From: Miscanthus floridulus
Lineage: Eukaryota; Streptophyta; Magnoliopsida; Poales; Poaceae
Length of the DNA: 64,000 nucleotides
Direction of reading: 5' to 3'
Assembly: GCF_019320115.1 (NCBI RefSeq)
Contig: NC_089598.1
Span: forward strand, 25,778,657-25,842,656
In this document: one piece after another, positions 34,053-47,300 of the stretch
Layout: every line of letters begins with the position of its first letter
Numbering within the stretch: the first letter of the stretch is position 1
The notes under the pieces: generated by a model
What the model was told of the DNA's origin: nothing
The model's input: the letters and a program-made list of their open reading frames with translations, nothing else
The model's database searches: none
Translations under genes and position numbers: made by a program

Positions 34053-34395
34053 GGCCTTGTTTTACGTCCTTGTCCTAAAATTTACTCCCTATAACATTAA
34101 AAGTTTGACACATGCATGAAATATTAAATATAGATTAAAATAATAATTAATTGTATAGATTGCGGCTAATTAGCAAGACGAATTTTTAAGTCTAGTTAGT
34201 CCATGATTTGATAATGTGGTGATACAGTAAACATGTGCTAATGATGGATTAATTAGGCTTAATAAATTCATCTCGCAGATTACTGATAACTTCTGTAATT
34301 TGTTTTATTATTACTATTCGAACACTTCCATGGGACACCCTGATGTAACATCCGATGTGACATCCCTAAACTTTACTCCCTAGATTTAAACATCA
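34053..34395. mobile_element. Tourist-like MITE, longer subtype
   Basis: Begins GGCCTTGTTTTACGTCC and contains ACACATGCATGAAATATTAAATATAGA, AGTCCATGATTTGATAATG, GTGCTAATGATGGATTAATTAGGCTTAA, CATCTCGCAG and CATCCGATGTGACATCCC, in the order usual for the common ~340-bp grass MITE. The right end (CTCCCTAGATTTAAACAT) is approximate. Confidence 0.65.
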
Positions 34396-34484
34396 CCGTA
34401 TTTTTGTCCTTTTTTAAAACATTTTTTACAAATAACCCTTCAGCGAAACATTTTCTAAAAATAGACCAAACACTTGGCGCATTA

Positions 34485-34760
34485 GGACATGACGCCGAGG
34501 TTAGAGCCTCGGCGCTATGTCAGTTGACGCCATGATGCCGCCACGTCATTGAAGACGCTGGGCGCAGTATCCGCCATGGCAACTTGGCCCACATTGCTCG
34601 GCGTAGGGATAGTTAACACCGACCCTTGTACCCTCAGCGTGGACCGACTCGACGCCGAGCCCTAGACATGGCAATGGGCTCACAAAGCTCGGCATGGGCT
34701 TAGTTAAGGCCGAGGCCCATAGCTCGGCGCGGCCCGACTCAGCATCGAGCTCTGGCCACT
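34485..34760. repeat. Degenerate GC-rich (G)CTCGGCG motif cluster
   Basis: At least eight variants of CTCGGCG/CGCCGAG (for example GACGCCGAGG, GCCTCGGCGC, GCTCGGCGTAGG, CGACGCCGAGCCC, GCTCGGCATGGGC, GCTCGGCGCGGCC) occur in both orientations in 275 bases before the MULE gene. They could be subterminal sequence of the MULE; this is inference. Confidence 0.5.
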
Positions 34761-34814
34761 AAAGGAGCGTCGCGGCTCCCTTCTTCCTCCCCTTCTCATT
34801 TTGTCCGCTGTTGA

Positions 34815-34817
<3 letters not shown>

Positions 34818-34864
<47 letters not shown>
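34818..34864. repeat. (CT)n microsatellite
   Basis: 47-base perfect CT run in the probable leader of the MULE gene. Confidence 0.97.
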
Positions 34865-34866
<2 letters not shown>

Positions 34867-35397
34867 ATCAGCCCCCACAAACCCTAACTCCAAATGCCGC
34901 ACTAGTTTTTCCCGGATCTTGGCTTTGGACGCTTCCCCGAGGTAATGGTCCTTGCCCTCCTCCATTTTGGCTGGCTAGTTTTTGGTGCATTGTCTCTTTA
35001 CTTGTTTAATCTTGTGTATGGTGGTATGGTAGGTTTGTACATGTATTTGTGAAATCTATGGGTTAGTTTGATTTGGTTACCTATTTGTGGTATGGTATTT
35101 AGGTTTGATTTGTCTAGTTTCAGTTAATTTTAGTACGTTTGGTCATTTGGCATTAGGGTTGATAGTACACTGTTGGTTATCAGTGTGTTATTGTTAACAG
35201 TGTGTTAGGGTTTGTTGTTAGCAGTGTCTTCGGTGTTAGAAGTGAATTAGTTTTCCTTGGTATTCTTTGTTGTTTGCATTTTTTTATTATAGAATTTTGG
35301 CAGAGATAGTTAGAACTTTTTTGATATGTGACTTGGTATGTATGATTCAGTAATAATTTGAACTACATTTGTTGTGTGACTTGATATGTGACTTGGT

Positions 35398-37121
35398 ATG
35401 TATCCAAAGATGGATAAATTAGTAAGGTTGCATCACGGAGGACGTGTTGTTAAGACAAGAGATGATAGTTTGGAATTTGAGGACATGTTTGAGGATGTGT
35501 TGATATTTTCTAAGTCACCCTCTTTGACCCAGTTAGTGGACCGAGTGAAAGTAAGGATAGGTTGGTCCAAAGGAGACGTGCATGTTTAGTTTGAAGGGTT
35601 CATAGATGTTGGGTCGTGTAAGGGTCCACACATCAAGAGGTTGCTCAAAATTACAAGCGAGTTTGAATAGAATGATTACAAGACAGTTGTGTTGGCCTCC
35701 GAAGTGCGATCTTTGGATTTGGTGGTAACTAAGGAGTATGGCATAGCAATTGAGAACATTGAAGCACACCCATCATTCAACGCTCGCATAGAGAATGATC
35801 GTTCACTAGAAGAAGAAATAGTTCTCACACAACCAACCTATGGCGGTATTGAAGGGTTTGGATCGGCCGAGGGAGATGAAGGTTGTTTTGATGGCGTCAG
35901 AGATGATCACGACAACGCGGGAGCCGATGGTGATGACAATAATGATAGTGATGATGATGATGAGTCTTATGGAGTTGGTGAGAGAGAATAAGCTTTGGAC
36001 GACACTTGTTGAGATGACTTAATTGATGATTATCTTAGTGATGAAGCTGATCTTAGTGGTGAAGATGACTTTGGTAATGCTAGGGCTACGGACCAATTTG
36101 ATATGGAGGTAGCTGGAGATGATGAAACCTTTTTAGAGGAATTAGCTGAAGACTCTAACGATGATCGACCTATTCGTCATCTTAATGATAGGGAAATAGA
36201 GATACTAAGGAGGGTGTTGCCTGGGAGGGATCCACTAGTTTCTAATTTTGAGGACCTTAGCCATGTTCACAGGGCAATAGCTGATGGAGGACCTAGTGAT
36301 ACAATAGTACATCAGTACCTGATGTCAGTGGTTGCAACATCATAAGAAAGGGACTTTTGTTTGCTACCATGGATCACTTGAAATCATGGTTGCAAGAGTA
36401 CTCCATTGTGCACAACCATCCATATAGGGTCATCAATTCGTGCAAGGACTCTAGGTACACTGTTGCTTGTGAAGAACAAAATTGTGAGTGGAGAGTATGC
36501 GCTAGGAAAATGAAGGCAGTGACATGGAAGATTACTTCAGTGAAGCAACCACATGTTTGCACCATGGCTGAGGCAGAAGAGAACCATTTGTAGCTCAATT
36601 CTAGGTTCATCGCAAGGCAATTATGTGTCGTGGTGAAGCATTTGCCAACCATTACGGTGTCTGCATTGGTTGAGATCATCTTCCAACGTTACAATTACTA
36701 TGTCAAGTATGGAAAAACATGGAGGGCAAAGCAGTGTGCACTAGAACTTATCTTTGGAGATTTGGAACAAGCATATGAGCACCTGCTTGTAATGTTGAAC
36801 ACAATGAAAGCTGTAAATCTCAGGATGCACTATGAGTATTTGCCTAAGGAGGGTGAAACGAGGAATGACATGTAGGTTTTTGGTAGGACATTCTGGGCTT
36901 TTGGGCAGAGCATCGAAGCATTCAAGCATTGCAGGCCCATCGTCTCAATTGATGGCATGTTTCTTATAGGAAAATTTGAAGGCACAATGCTTATATGTAT
37001 TGGAACTGATTCAGAAGACCAACTTGTCCCATTATCCTTTGTGATTGTTCGGAAGGAGGACACTGATAGCTAGTGTTGGTTCCTCAGACTAGCAAGACAA
37101 GTGGTTATTGGGCCAAGGCGT
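35398..37121 (+). pseudogene. Mutator-like (MULE) transposase, N-terminal part
   Basis: A first frame (MYPKMDKLVRLHHGGRVV...) leads into an acidic Asp/Glu-rich region (NNDSDDDDES at about 35940). It continues with FLEELAEDSNDDRPIRHL and, after a frame change near 36345, the MuDR-type domain (HLKSWLQEYSIVHNHPYRV, CEWRVCARK). The start of the MULE transposase core follows (RPIVSIDGMFLIGKFEG, the first catalytic Asp in SIDG; then IGTDSEDQLVPLSFVIV). Stops occur at about 35587, 35667, 35989, 36342, 36591 and 36872, and a TAG replaces a codon in EDTDS-stop-CWF near 37071. It is cut at 37121 by a copia element and resumes at 51081. A cut-and-paste transposase gene, now dead. Confidence 0.9.
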
Positions 37122-39498
37122 TGTAGGGTCGAGATGAGTCCTTTCTAAAAACAAACATGTCGGCTAACCAAAACAAATACGGAATTAAAAACTATCGGTC
37201 TAGGCAAGACTACACCCCTCTATCTAAGTTTACAAGCACCTTATAAAGATCCTAATTAGGCAACAAGGGTGCCAGGCTAGCTAGAGCTCACCTAATCAAT
37301 TCTAGAGCAAGGTCACACAAACCTATGCACTAGTACTTTGGCAACTGGGAGAGCTCCTACACAATCTAGTAAGCAAAAGCACAAAGCTCCTAAGCTCACT
37401 AGCAAAGCTCAATAATAAGGCTACGCAAGCCAAATTATAGAGCACAAAATACTTAGCTACACAAACTAAGCAATGTGACTAACAAGGTTACTAAAACCAA
37501 ATTAGCCACGCAAGGGAGCTACTTCTATGCTACACAAGCAAGAAGGCAACTAGCAAGCTACTAAGGCTAAACTAGTCACAAGAGCAACTACACAAGCACA
37601 ATGTAAATGAAAGTAATACAAGCTTGTGTTTCGTGGAAAGCAAACCATCGAGAAGATGATGAAGACAATGTTGACACAGTGATTTTCTCCTGAGGTTCAC
37701 TTGATTGCCACCAAGCTACGTCCCCATTGTGTCGACCGCTCACTTGGTGGTTCGGCAGCTAATTGGCATGAGCCGCCAAGCCCACACGTCGGGCACCGTA
37801 TGAACCTACCCCAAAAGTAAGGGTAGCTCAATGACACACTCAACTAGAGTTGCTCTTCATCCCCGTGGGGTGAGCACAATCTCCCTCATAAATCCTCCTC
37901 CGGAGCACCGTACAATCTTCTCACGTGCTTCAACAAAGTCACAAGCCACCAAGCCATCTAGGAGGTGACAACCTCCAAAAGTAACAAGCACCACCAGCTT
38001 GCAACTCAACCACCTAGTGCCACTCGATGCAACCTCATGATGCAATCGCACAAGAGTCGCTCACTCACTTGATCGGATGATCACTATCAAGCACAAGTGA
38101 GTTAGAGGGCTCCCAAGCACTCCCCAAGCATGGACACTCAGTCCCAAGGGTGCTCAACTAGCCAAATGCCCGATCTCTACCTCTATTTATAGCCCCAAGC
38201 CAAATAGAGCCGTTAGAGCAAAGCTGCACTTTCTGCGAGGGCACTAGACACGGCGGTGCAGTTATTGGACATTTGTTGGCGGTGCCCCCAACGGTCGAAT
38301 TCCAATGGCTATTTCAACTAGCCATTGTACACCTGGCACTGGACAGGCAGGGGCGGTGCACCACCTAGGGGTGGCGGTGCCCCCGACAATGCTCGTGCCC
38401 GTTTTCCTTCCTCTCTGGACTAATAGGGCGGTGCACCGAACATAGGGCTGCGGTGCCCATGGCGGTGACCCCCTTATCTCAACACTAAAAGCGCTAGCCT
38501 AAGGAAAAACACGGCGGTGGCACTAGACAGCACCCGGTGGTGCACCATCCATGCCATGGTGATGTACACCCTCACATCCGATGACCACACCGACTCCAGC
38601 TGCACTCTGCCAAGTCCAGTAGGCACTGTCCTAGGGGTGGCATGCCACCGGACAAGGCACGGTGGTGCCAGCCCCCAACAAGCTGCTCTCGTCCTCAGCC
38701 AGTTAGGCACCACCATAGGGGTGGTGGTGCACTTGACAGGGGGTGGCGGTGCCCCAAGGGCACCACTCCGAGCCCGGTTTCGCCTCATTTTCTTCACCAA
38801 CTTCTTCACCTTTGCAAATGTGCTAACACCACCAAGTGATCATCACCTTGTGCACGTGTGTTAGCTTTTCACAAACATTTTTTTTCCAAAGGATTAGCAC
38901 TCAATTCACCACACCACTCGAAGCAAACACGTATGCAAAGTTAGATCGTCAAGTGGCACTAGATGACGGATATGCAAACAAGTTTGCCCCTCTTGATAGT
39001 ACGACCATCTATCCTAAACCCAGTCATGCACTTCTCTACACAACCTTTGACCGGTGAAATGAAATGCCCTATAAAAATACCTTTGCCTTGCGTATTCCAT
39101 TCCATCTCCTCCATTGTTGATGCAACACATGCACCAATCAATCACCAAATGATATGATCCACTTCATATCATCACGTGACCATATTATTTCATCGATCTT
39201 GACTTCACTTCCTCTTCACCGTTGCCTTGGTCCATTGGCGCCAAGTCATCACCCCACTTTCCCTTCACACTTGCAACCGGTCCATCGAGCCAAGTCTTGT
39301 CTTGATCTTCTCCACCTTGATCACATGACTTCATGTCATGTCTCATATACAATGAGCTCCTTCATCACATGTGTGAGCCTTGCAACAAATCCAAGCCATA
39401 TTAGTACCTATGGACTAATCACCTGTGTATCTCACTCAAACACATATTAGTCTACCTAAGGTTGTCACTCAATTACCAAAACCAAAAAGGACCTTTCA
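37122..39498 (-). repeat. 3' LTR of the gag-only copia element
   Basis: 2377 bases, aligned with 48650-51080. It lacks a GC-rich stretch of about 27-28 bases (GACGGACAAGAGGGGCGGGG...) present just inside the other copy. It includes a GC-rich zone at 38230-38770 with many GGCGGTGC(A/C)CC variants. Confidence 0.92.
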
Positions 39499-39512
39499 AT
39501 CTTCCCCTTTTT
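39499..39512 (-). other. Polypurine tract
   Basis: Minus strand reads AAAAAGGGGAAGAT directly before TGAAAGG of the 3' LTR, the same design as the AAAAAGGGGGAGAT tract of the other copia element at 23815-23827. Confidence 0.8.
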
Positions 39513-42500
39513 GGTAATTGATAACAACTTACAAAGATATGGAAATTAAACTCTTTTGGATTCATGTTGCTTGCCCAAGCAATTTTACCATGTGTAAATA
39601 ATTTTGGACAAGTACCACAAACCCAAATTGGTAGCATTAGCTCCCCCTACATATGTGCTATAGTGTTTGGTTCTAAGCTTGCACATATGCATAGATTTGA
39701 ATTGTGGGAGAGTAATTACTACCAAATGATGCTAAGGTGTAAAGAATTAACCTTTAAAGCGTGATAACAATCGGAGTTGCACCTTTAAGTTCACCCTTAG
39801 CACCATGGTTGGCTAGATTCCACTTGGAAACAAAACACTAGATACCCCATGAGATCAACATTTGAAGCAAGGTACTAGTAATACTTGAGAAACATACCAA
39901 GTGTCTAGCTACCATCCTATGCATGTTAGCTATCATATCATCATTGAAGTTCTATAACTAGCATACACCACACAAGCATGCATATCAAATTTAAAAACTT
40001 ATGCAATGCAATGCAAGCACATGAATATGCACATATTAAATGCAACCAATCAAAGTTCATGAGCTTGCTCCCCCTACTTGTGTGCTTCTCTTGTCCAAGA
40101 ATTTGGATCCTCTCACATTCTTCAATGTTGCTCCCTCTTTGTCCATGTCCATGTCCATGTCCAACTTCTACTTCTTTATCTCAATCTCTCCCAAAGCTTT
40201 CATATCTTTGTACAATCTCTCCCTCTTTGTCATCAATTTTCATAAAAGGTATGCTTCTCATTGATGCAAAGGCTTGCATTGGGGTAGATGGTTGAGGCTT
40301 GAATCTTGCATTACTTTATATGTTGGAATGACACCATTTGGATAGCTCTTGAGATATCACACTTATGATCTTTGACCTTGATACCAATTGGTGGGACACC
40401 TCCCCCTAAGTCATTGCATGGGTCATCCATTTGCTAAACTTGAGCTCTTGTATGTGAGGGATGCACTCTTCATTGATGATCTCTTAAAGTTGAGGATCAC
40501 TTGTGGAACCACCGTCTTGTATGATTGATACCACGTGTAGAAATGTGATACCATGTGAAAGAATTTACTATCATGGAACCACTTGTTGGATTTGTCAATT
40601 TTGATTATTTCTTGAACTTTTGCTATCTTCATGAGTACCACTTGTAGGATATCTCTTGTATGTTGATCTAGACACCACTTGTGAATACTTTTTGATAAAT
40701 TAATTGAGTCTAGATACCACTTGAAATAACCAAACTAGATATCCATTTGTATTGTTGTCTTGTGCTTGTACTCTTGTTGCTATCATGAGCTTCTAAGTTG
40801 ACTTGAACTAAATTGATTTGCCTAAGCTTCCAAGTCTGGTTTGAACCAATGACAAGCTTCTTCACACCTCTTGCAAGGGTTATCTTCCCAATGTTGTACT
40901 TGTAACTTGTTAGCAATCCAAATTAACTCAAGTACTTGGGTTTACTAGCTTATGAACAAACTCATACACTAACCACTAGATCATTTAATCATTCAAGCAA
41001 TAGTGGTAGGCTATGAATTTTAAAAGTTTCATTTGTCATGAATGATCCTATAAGCATATACTATATGCACTAACCGCATACTAGTAAGGGATGAAATGAT
41101 CATGCACATTACAATGATACTTTTGCTATCTTGGAGTAGTGGATAGTCATTAGATTCCAATACATTTCTCTAATAGCAATATAAAGTCCAATTATAAGTT
41201 TGGTGAAGACCAATCATCATAGATGGAGTCCATTCTTCACCCATATGATTTGAGAACCACTAATAATCAAGTGCACTTTCTTGTTGTGGTTGGCTTACTT
41301 CTTTTCTTGATCAACGCTTGCATGAGAGCACTATTTGGAATATCACTTGAATTGCCATGACTAGCTCTCCTTTGGGTGTTGCTTGCTTTTCTTGATCAAC
41401 CCTTTTGATTGCTTCAACTAAGCATCTCAAATGTCCCTCGGATCACCACTTTCATGTTAGCCTTCCAAGTACCACACTTGGTTTATCTACACGTAGGCGG
41501 CAAGCCCCTACACTAGGGAGAAGTGACCTCTCTCTAAAGAGCCATTCTTGATACTCACTTGAAATAATTTGATTGATTGATCCAAGTGATGAACTTAACT
41601 TGATGAGTAACCTTGATTCCTTATTTAAGTCCTTTTCTTTCTACTTGTTTAAGTCTTTTTCTTTCTACCAAAAGATCTCCAATAATCTCTAGAACTTAAA
41701 CTTCATCTTCATCTTAAGCTTGGTCTTGATCTTCAATTTGAGTAGCAAATGTGTGCCAAGTACACTCCACAATCAAATGGCCTTGTACTCTTTGCTTGTC
41801 ATACTTCTAGATCATCTGAAAACTAAACTTAGGTACCTCAAATACTTATAAACATGATTCCAACTTGAGGACCTTTCAATCAAAGTGACTCTTGATCAAT
41901 CCAATAATTATCACTTTTCTGGCACATTCTGTACCCTTCAAAGAAAAATCTATATCTCCCAATGTATAGATCCAAATACCACAAAATTTGGTGGAGATGT
42001 GGTTTACTAAGTCATATAGCATCTGTAAAAATTTGGGATTCATTTGACTTCTAGATTGCTACCAGGTTTCAATTCTTCTACCACTGCTACATGCTCAAAA
42101 CTGCTGCAGTATAGCTGACAAGATCTACTCCAAAACCGAAGCATCTCTTATCCAATTCTCATGAAATTTGTACAGCATCTAATAACATAATTCTAGAGCA
42201 TGCATACCAAATTTCAAGCCAATCCAAATAGATTTGTTCACTCAAACTCAGACTTGATCACAGCTAGCTCAGATTTTCAATTTAGAACATGTTTCAGTAC
42301 TTGAGCTATTCTTCAACAAATGTGAATCAAACTTAAAAACTAACTTATTTGAATAATTTCAAAAGACATATATCCATTTAATCCACTTACTAATTGTCAT
42401 CTTATGAACTTATCTAACTCAAATCAATCCAAACTTGATTACTAATCATTTAATCCATTCAATCATCTAATAGCATGCAACATTTGCATATTTACCCAAT

Positions 42501-42791
42501 TCAATCAACTTATATGCACCCAAATGGAATGGATCAATTAGACATATACCTTTATAGCTCATGATCATCCACTAGCAAGCTTCAACTCAAATATGCAAGC
42601 CATTGAATATTTCCAATAAATCACCATAACTTGAATTATAGCACTTGTATGTTGTTGCACTTGGACTTCACTCAATTTTTACTTGGCATTGGGTTTGGAT
42701 GTGCACTAAACTTCATAACTTGATTCAATACATGATGAACATTAAAAAACCCATCAAATCAATCCTCTAATGCCATGGTACCTATAAACAT
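39513..42791 (-). other. Non-coding internal region where pol would be expected
   Basis: About 3.3 kb between gag end and polypurine tract. Both strands were scanned for copia integrase, reverse transcriptase and RNase H blocks and none was found except a 28-base inverted scrap at 41755-41782. The text is AT-rich with many CCACTTG/CAAGTGG-like words and some GCTCCCCCTAC runs (complement of the GTAGGGGGAGC runs in the 3' region of the other copia element). Confidence 0.6.
41755..41782 (+). repeat. Inverted scrap of copia integrase coding sequence
   Basis: The plus strand carries GCCAAGTACACTCCACAATC followed by AAATGGCC, coding for AKYTPQSNG. This differs by one base from 20384-20411 of the other copia element. 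It lies opposite to the direction of the host element's gag. Confidence 0.75.
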
Positions 42792-44323
42792 TCATCCACT
42801 TTTTGATAGTACCCAAACAAGTTTGGGTCCTCTCAAGTTAGGTGCAACATACTTAGGCATAGCCTTAGTATGAATAGTGGGATGTTTTACAATTGCAACC
42901 AATGATGTACCATTTCCATTCTTCCTAAGCATAGAATCATCATCAATTGAAATAGGTTTAGGAGTGTTATCTAGGGGACATAAATGTGCCATGTGTCTCC
43001 TTTTCTGGCATGAGTAGCAAACTCTCTTTGATTGAGCCTTTTCTTCCTTGCTCATGTGTTGCTTCTCGTTGCCTTGCCTCTCATAAGTTGCTTGAGCCTT
43101 CTTATCAAGCTTGGTAGGACACTTCAAGGCAAAGTATCCCATATCTTCACACTTGAAACACTTGATGTGAGCATAGATTTTCTTCTCTTCTTGATTCTTG
43201 CTCATCATCTTGGCATCTTGAATAAGCTTTGGATGCCTTGCTCTTCCACCCCTTCTTGTTTTCTTCTTCTTCATCATCAAGTCACCACCATCTTCATGGT
43301 TGATCTTGATATGAACTTGGGGCTTCTTCTTTTCATCTTGTGGCCTTATCTTTGGCTTCTTGGTTGGGCAAGATTTGGCAAGGTTACCCATCTCATGGCA
43401 TTTGAAGCACATGACATGAGGTAGATTCTTTACTTTCTTTCCCTTGCTCTTGTTGAAGCCAATGCCACTCTTGTCACCATTGCTTCTTTTGTTGTTCAAC
43501 ATGTGCTCAAAGGTGATTTTGGCGTTGTAGCACCTCTCTAACTTGTTGCTCAATTTCTTCATTTATCTTTTGAGCTCATTGCTCTCCTTCAAAATGTTAG
43601 TCTCACAAGACATAGAAGTTGAACAAGCATCTATATGTGAAGAACATGGCATATCTAATAAATCATCACAAGAGGTGGATACATGCTTCTTCCCTACATC
43701 ATAAGAGTTAGTCACATGTTGCAATTGATCACTTGACTCATGTGATGAGCTCTGATTCTTTTTAATTTTCTTTGTAAATAATTTAATGAGATAAGCATGT
43801 TGTTCTAATAATTCTTCATGAGATGCAAGTAGTGTCTCATGAGTTAATTTTAGCTCACCATGTGAAGATTTAAGAACATCAAGTAAGTGCTTATGTTCTT
43901 CACATGAGTTCTTTAGAAATGAGTTTTCATTTTCCAATTTCAATGTTTTAGCTTTCTCATTTTCTAAAGACATGGTCATGCTAGCAAGTCTACTAACAAG
44001 CTTATCATATGAATCAACATGATCAACCACATTAGCATTTGATACCTTGGTATCACCTTGTGATATGAAGCAATGTGGTGTAGTGGATGGGCTTGTAGTA
44101 GCATCACAATCATGGCCCGAGCATGAACCATCATCACCATCAAGTGTGCATGGGGTAGGATCATCATGTGCGTCACTTGAGGCATCACCATCAATCTTGT
44201 TAAGTGAACTTGTAGTTGATCTATCATTATCATCACTTGACCATGAGGTAGAGCAATCTTCCACGATCACCGAATTGTGGTTATGCTCAGCATCCTCATG
44301 TGTTTCCTTCTTGGGCTCATCAT
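42792..44323 (-). pseudogene. Copia gag, C-terminal part with three zinc knuckles
   Basis: The frame (with its N-terminal part at 48272-48598) runs through an Asp/Ser-rich linker. A long heptad-like helix follows (LVSRLASMTMSLENEKAKTL, LENENSFLKNSCEEHKHLL; probable coiled coil). After an in-frame TAA (43565-43563) comes a Lys-rich region with three CCHC-like knuckles: CFKCHEMGNLAKSC, CFKCEDMGYFALKC and CYSCQKRRHMAHLC. Spacing is C-x2-C-x4-(G/R/H)-x4-C, but the usual His position is Asn in the first and Phe in the second; the third keeps His. The frame ends LVWVLSKSG-stop at 42792. Gag packages element RNA. Only the single TAA and the nested LTR break it. Confidence 0.87.
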
Positions 44324-47300
44324 TGTGGCAGAACCGCCCGAATTAGGACACTTTTAGAGGCGCTCGTCTTCCACTAGACACTAAGCACCCCGAAAGTGAG
44401 TTACATCAGACCATTCTGTCGAGAACACCCCACGGGAGAACTCAAAACTATCCACAATTTACATATAGGATCCAATAATGAGTATGAGTTTACAATACTT
44501 AGTCCATTTCATACAACAAAGAGTTCTTGGATATTATTTATTATAATACTAGAGTTCAGAGTACGATAATTAAATAGCGGAATTAAAATGAACATCTAGC
44601 GAAAACAATACAAGGATCTGTTTGTGCCCACCAGAGGAATCCTCCACACAAGATCTACTCCTCAAGCTGCACCTGCAACAGGGGTAAAATAAGCCCTGAG
44701 TACACAATGTACTCGCAAGACTTACCTGACTAGAGGAAATAGTTTCCCAACTCCAAGGGGTATGATAGGCAATATGGTTTGTTGTTTTCTTTTTGTTTGC
44801 GAAAAGCATTACTAATAGTATGTCCTTAAGATCATGTTTTATTAGCAGTCATGATTACTTCATTAGCTAACCATTCTTAGTATGCACCTGTTCTACTTTC
44901 AAGCAAGGGTTGAGCAATCAGAACTATTTCACCATCTTTCATCTTCTAGTTCTTACTATGGTGCTAAACCATAGCCAAGTCGTACCGTCTCATAGAAATG
45001 GCGATTCATGAATCATTGTATCCTAGCTGGGTACCCCAAAACACACTCCTCGCTTGTACCCTAGGCACAAATGAGACCAACCCATTCCACTCCTATCGAG
45101 AGGTCCAGGTCCCCGTCCAAACTTGGACTCCAAGCCCCCACTCTCGAGACCCATTCTCAACATGGTGCTTAGACCTCCACCTTTCCCTGCCTCCAATCAG
45201 TCAGTCCAAAAAGAGCCAGAACCCACGACAAGAAAGTAACGAGCCTTTCCACTCCCATAAGCAAGTATGTGCTCAGGATAATAAATTTGTAACCTGACTA
45301 CCATCCACAATAACAGACGGTCCTCAATTGACACAGACAGGGAAAATAGTGTAACCAAGTTAAGCCCCATTGGCCGTGGGACACAACTTGTTACACCCAC
45401 CAATATCCCATGCCATATCCCTACCCGATCTCCATTTTCTTTTCATCATTTTATTATGAGAGTAATAATAATCACCTATTGTGAGCAACAGCAGGTTACT
45501 CATGCTACCGATGACCTAAGCATAGCATCTACTTGAACCTACACTAGTAGGACTCATAGGGTAGATATATATATGCATGTGGTTTCCATAAAATTCCTAC
45601 AACGTAAATGCACAACACACACATATATATACGGTAAATTATGAAAATAGAGGTTGTGCACCGGGGCTTGCCTTGGATAGGCGTGGTGTCAGCTAAGTCA
45701 GTCAGTAGTGGCTCTAGGACTTCCTCCCTCACGAGGATCTCCTCCTCGTATTCCTCAACGATCTCCTCGAACTCACGATCGTCGGTGGTCACTATCTCCA
45801 CCAACTCGTTCTCTACATGCATGCGATGATGATGCAACAACTTAGCATTTAGGCAACAACAACTCTTAAAATAAGAATGCGCATATGAAGCTACTAAGCT
45901 AGCTCTAATGACTAAGATACTAAGCTAACTATCATCTTCATCAAGCAAAGTGTTGGGTTCAACTAATAAACACTCAGTTTTGTAATTTAAGGGTATATCT
46001 TTATTTCTACTAATGATTTAATGTATATTAAAACAAAGAGAATTTAACTACCCTAATGTTTAGTCTATTCTAAGGCTACAAGAATTACAGTGAGCAAATA
46101 ATAATACAATGAAGCTACTATAAAATTCTAGGACTAAAGCTATCACCAATTTACCACAAAATTCCTACAATGATTAATTTAATAATATGAAGCATTCTTA
46201 AAAAAATTTAATAGCTCCTGGTATCAACATAAATATGTATAAACTAATTATACCAATAGATAGATTACAATTTTAGGAACCTAACAAAATTTATTTCACA
46301 ATTTTTGGACACCTACACGATTTTATATTAATTACCAAAGATCAGCTCAGAAATTAATTTAGAAAACCATTACTAATTTCCTAGGAAAAAGAAAAGCGAA
46401 TCCTCCGCGCGGCCCACAAGGCGCGGCCCATGAGACGTAGCGCGCGCGCAAACATAGGGGCCTGCAGATGCGGCTCACGCGAGCACCGACCTGCGCGCAC
46501 TGGCATTTTTGCAAAAGAGTCCCCGATTTTCTTTTGAATCACACCTAAGCCCTAATACTATTTCCCCCTCTCTCAAATCTTCTCACTTAACCCACTGACT
46601 TTCCTGGAATTCCCCTGCACACACCTCCGGCGACTTAGCGCATGGTGGCGGTGACACAACGTGGCCGTGCCGGCCACCTAGGACCTGCACCGACCCACCT
46701 AACTGGTCGGTCACCATCTCTGACCCAAGCGGCTACGCTAAGCGGCGGTGTGGGGTGACATGACTTGCTGGGGAAGGCTGCAGCGGTGCATGGCCATCCA
46801 TGATGGTGGTGCCACGGTTTCGATGAGCTAGGGAAGCTACAGACCTAATTGGTTAGTGCACGAGCATCAGGAGGCTACCGTGGACTGGTCGAGGTTATGG
46901 ATGGAGAGGAGGACGATGGTGGAGGGCTGACCACATGTGGCCAAGCCGTGCAGCGGCGCACCGTGGTGGCACAGTCACATCAGCAATGTCGGTGAGGCGA
47001 TAGAGGTTTGACTAAGGCACTTAGGGCAAAGTGGGGATGGAGTCAAAGCTAGCGGTGCATAGTAATTGGCTCAGGGTGGACTGAGGGAGGGCTATCCTCG
47101 GCCATGGCTGAGCATGGCCTTATCGGCATGGTGGTGGGGAAAGCTCCAAATTGGAGCTTGGCCGTGCATGCTTCGAGGCTGGGTGGGGTCGAGCAGTGAG
47201 AGGACTTGATGATGAAGTCGTGGATGTGCTGAATTGAATGGAGGTGATTGCTGGATAGCTAATTTGATGGCATGGCTCGACGACGGCAGCAAAGGGAGAG

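Noticed and set aside
43032..43424. Hydrophobic 130-codon plus-strand frame that looks like a membrane protein
   Set aside because: Antisense of the Lys/Cys-rich gag zinc-knuckle region, which produces Leu/Phe-rich text by codon complementarity.
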